Assembly (NCBI GenBank): GCA_965226235.1
Contig: OZ245335.1
Location: forward strand, 558,001-622,000
Origin: CAYFZO01 sp965226235
Lineage (GTDB): Bacteria; Pseudomonadota; Gammaproteobacteria; Poriferisulfidales; Oxydemutatoraceae
DNA length: 64,000 nt
Direction of reading: 5' to 3'
How positions within the stretch are numbered: the first letter of the stretch is position 1; each line of letters opens with the position of its first letter. Below the pieces are notes generated by a model. The model saw nothing but the letters and a program-made list of their open reading frames with translations. It did no database searches and was not told the origin of the DNA. Of the stretch, positions 63,224 through 64,000 are shown in pieces. The translations under genes and the position numbers were made by a program.

Positions 63224-64000
63224 CTACGTAAGAGACGACCCCGGCCTGGATATTCGCTTGTGCAGAAACGGTAACGAGGAGGCCAGCAAGACTGCAGCAA
63301 ACAGCAGCACCATCGTGACGACAATGCTCGGGCCGGAGGGCGTATCCAGTTCGATCGACCCCCAGATGCCGACAACAACCGCGACCACGCCGATGAGCGT
63401 GGCAGACAGAGCCATCGCTTCAGGTGAACGCACCAGTTGGCGGGCGGTGGCGGGTGGAATAACCAGCATCGAGGTAATCAGCAGGATACCGACGACGCGA
63501 AACGACACGGCGATCGTCAGCGCCATGAGAAACATCAGCAACAGGTGCATCCGGAAAACCTTGACGCCTTCCGCCCTAGCCAGATCGTCATGGATGCTCA
63601 TCAGCACCAGCGACGACCAGTTCACCGACAGCAAGGGCAGCACCACCGCGCCGGCGACGCATATCCACGCCAACTCCGGCCAGGTAACGGTCAACACGTC
63701 GCCGAAGAAATAACCGTGCAGGTCAAAGCTGGGTCTATCCAGCAAGCTGATGGTCAGCATCCCGATCGCAAGCCCGGCGTGCGCCAGAATCCCCAGCAGG
63801 GTGTCCGTAGCCAGCAGGCGCTTTTGCTGCAGCATGACCAGCAGCACGGCGAAGGCAGAGCAAACCAGCAGCGTCGCCAGGTTGGGACCGATGCCGTACA
63901 GGATGCCTAACGCGACGCCAAGGAGCGCGGTATGCGCGAGCGAGTCGCCCAGATAGGCCATCCGGCGCCACACGACAAAACAGCCAAGCACCCCGGCGAT
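63224..64000 (-). CDS. znuB: Zinc/manganese ABC transporter permease, ZnuB type (5' end cut by window)
   Basis: The permease belongs to the ABC-3 family for zinc or manganese uptake. The visible chain begins inside the first helix region with LGCFVVWRRMAYLGDSLAHTALLGVALG. It has about six more membrane helices and the conserved loop AVSFRVVGILLITSMLVIPPATARQL. The true start lies beyond position 64000. The partner ATPase and binding protein are not in the window, so zinc rather than manganese is inferred from similarity to ZnuB. Confidence 0.92.
   Translation of the reverse strand: MAGVLGCFVVWRRMAYLGDSLAHTALLGVALGILYGIGPNLATLLVCSAFAVLLVMLQQKRLLATDTLLGILAHAGLAIGMLTISLLDRPSFDLHGYFFGDVLTVTWPELAWICVAGAVVLPLLSVNWSSLVLMSIHDDLARAEGVKVFRMHLLLMFLMALTIAVSFRVVGILLITSMLVIPPATARQLVRSPEAMALSATLIGVVAVVVGIWGSIELDTPSGPSIVVTMVLLFAAVLLASSLPFLHKRISRPGSSLT

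Overview
The window looks like the chromosome of a gammaproteobacterium. From general knowledge of family gene order, two blocks match the Pseudomonas/Chromatiales arrangement closely: gyrA-serC-pheA-hisC-tyrA-aroA-cmk-rpsA-ihfB with divergent ubiG-mupP, and tRNA-Leu-tig-clpP-clpX-lon-hupB-ppiD-fabI-yejABEF-rnhA-dnaQ. I cannot name the species. A type III secretion system, interspersed palindromes, an IS element and several decayed or rearranged loci would suit a host-associated or recently reshaped genome, but that is inference.

Layout. 1-9.9 kb: a dense minus-strand type III secretion operon running from the needle gene sctF to sctU, which is cut by the window edge. It is driven from a strong sigma70-like promoter near 9.9 kb. 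10.0-11.0 kb: DUF3501 gene preceded by a deletion scar that joins the start of rubrerythrin to the end of an Fe-S oxidoreductase. 11.1-14.1 kb: xseB-ispA-dxs (isoprenoid precursor synthesis). 14.1-16.3 kb: galU, comEA, ihfB. 16.3-26.8 kb: rpsA, cmk, aromatic amino acid, histidine-type and serine aminotransferase genes, and gyrA, mostly with overlapping starts and stops. 27-29.6 kb: ubiG, a mupP/gph phosphatase and rmuC. 29.7-30 kb: a small encapsulin-type ferritin with a damaged start and no encapsulin gene.

30.1-33.7 kb holds 5S, 23S, tRNA-Ala and tRNA-Ile, but no 16S. The 16S gene lies about 20 kb away at 53.4-55.0 kb on the same strand. The conserved tig-to-dnaQ block sits between the two halves. 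Each half has its own rRNA-type promoter, and each mature rRNA keeps its flanking processing stem. This split rRNA operon is the most striking structure in the window.

55.3-56.8 kb: an intact IS1182-family element with 15-bp terminal repeats and a 6-bp target duplication, inserted in a copy of a palindromic repeat just upstream of the 16S promoter. 56.9-61.9 kb: a pterin dehydratase homologue, then a soluble NAD-linked formate dehydrogenase (NuoE-NuoF fusion plus molybdenum catalytic subunit). 62-64 kb: a DUF1820 protein, tRNA-Ser, a cupin bracketed by palindromes, and a ZnuB-type permease cut by the right edge.

A family of near-perfect palindromes with the core GGCGACGCATGCGTCGCC occurs at about 10.0, 43.3, 62.5 and 63.1 kb, with a half copy carrying the IS at 55.25/56.81 kb.
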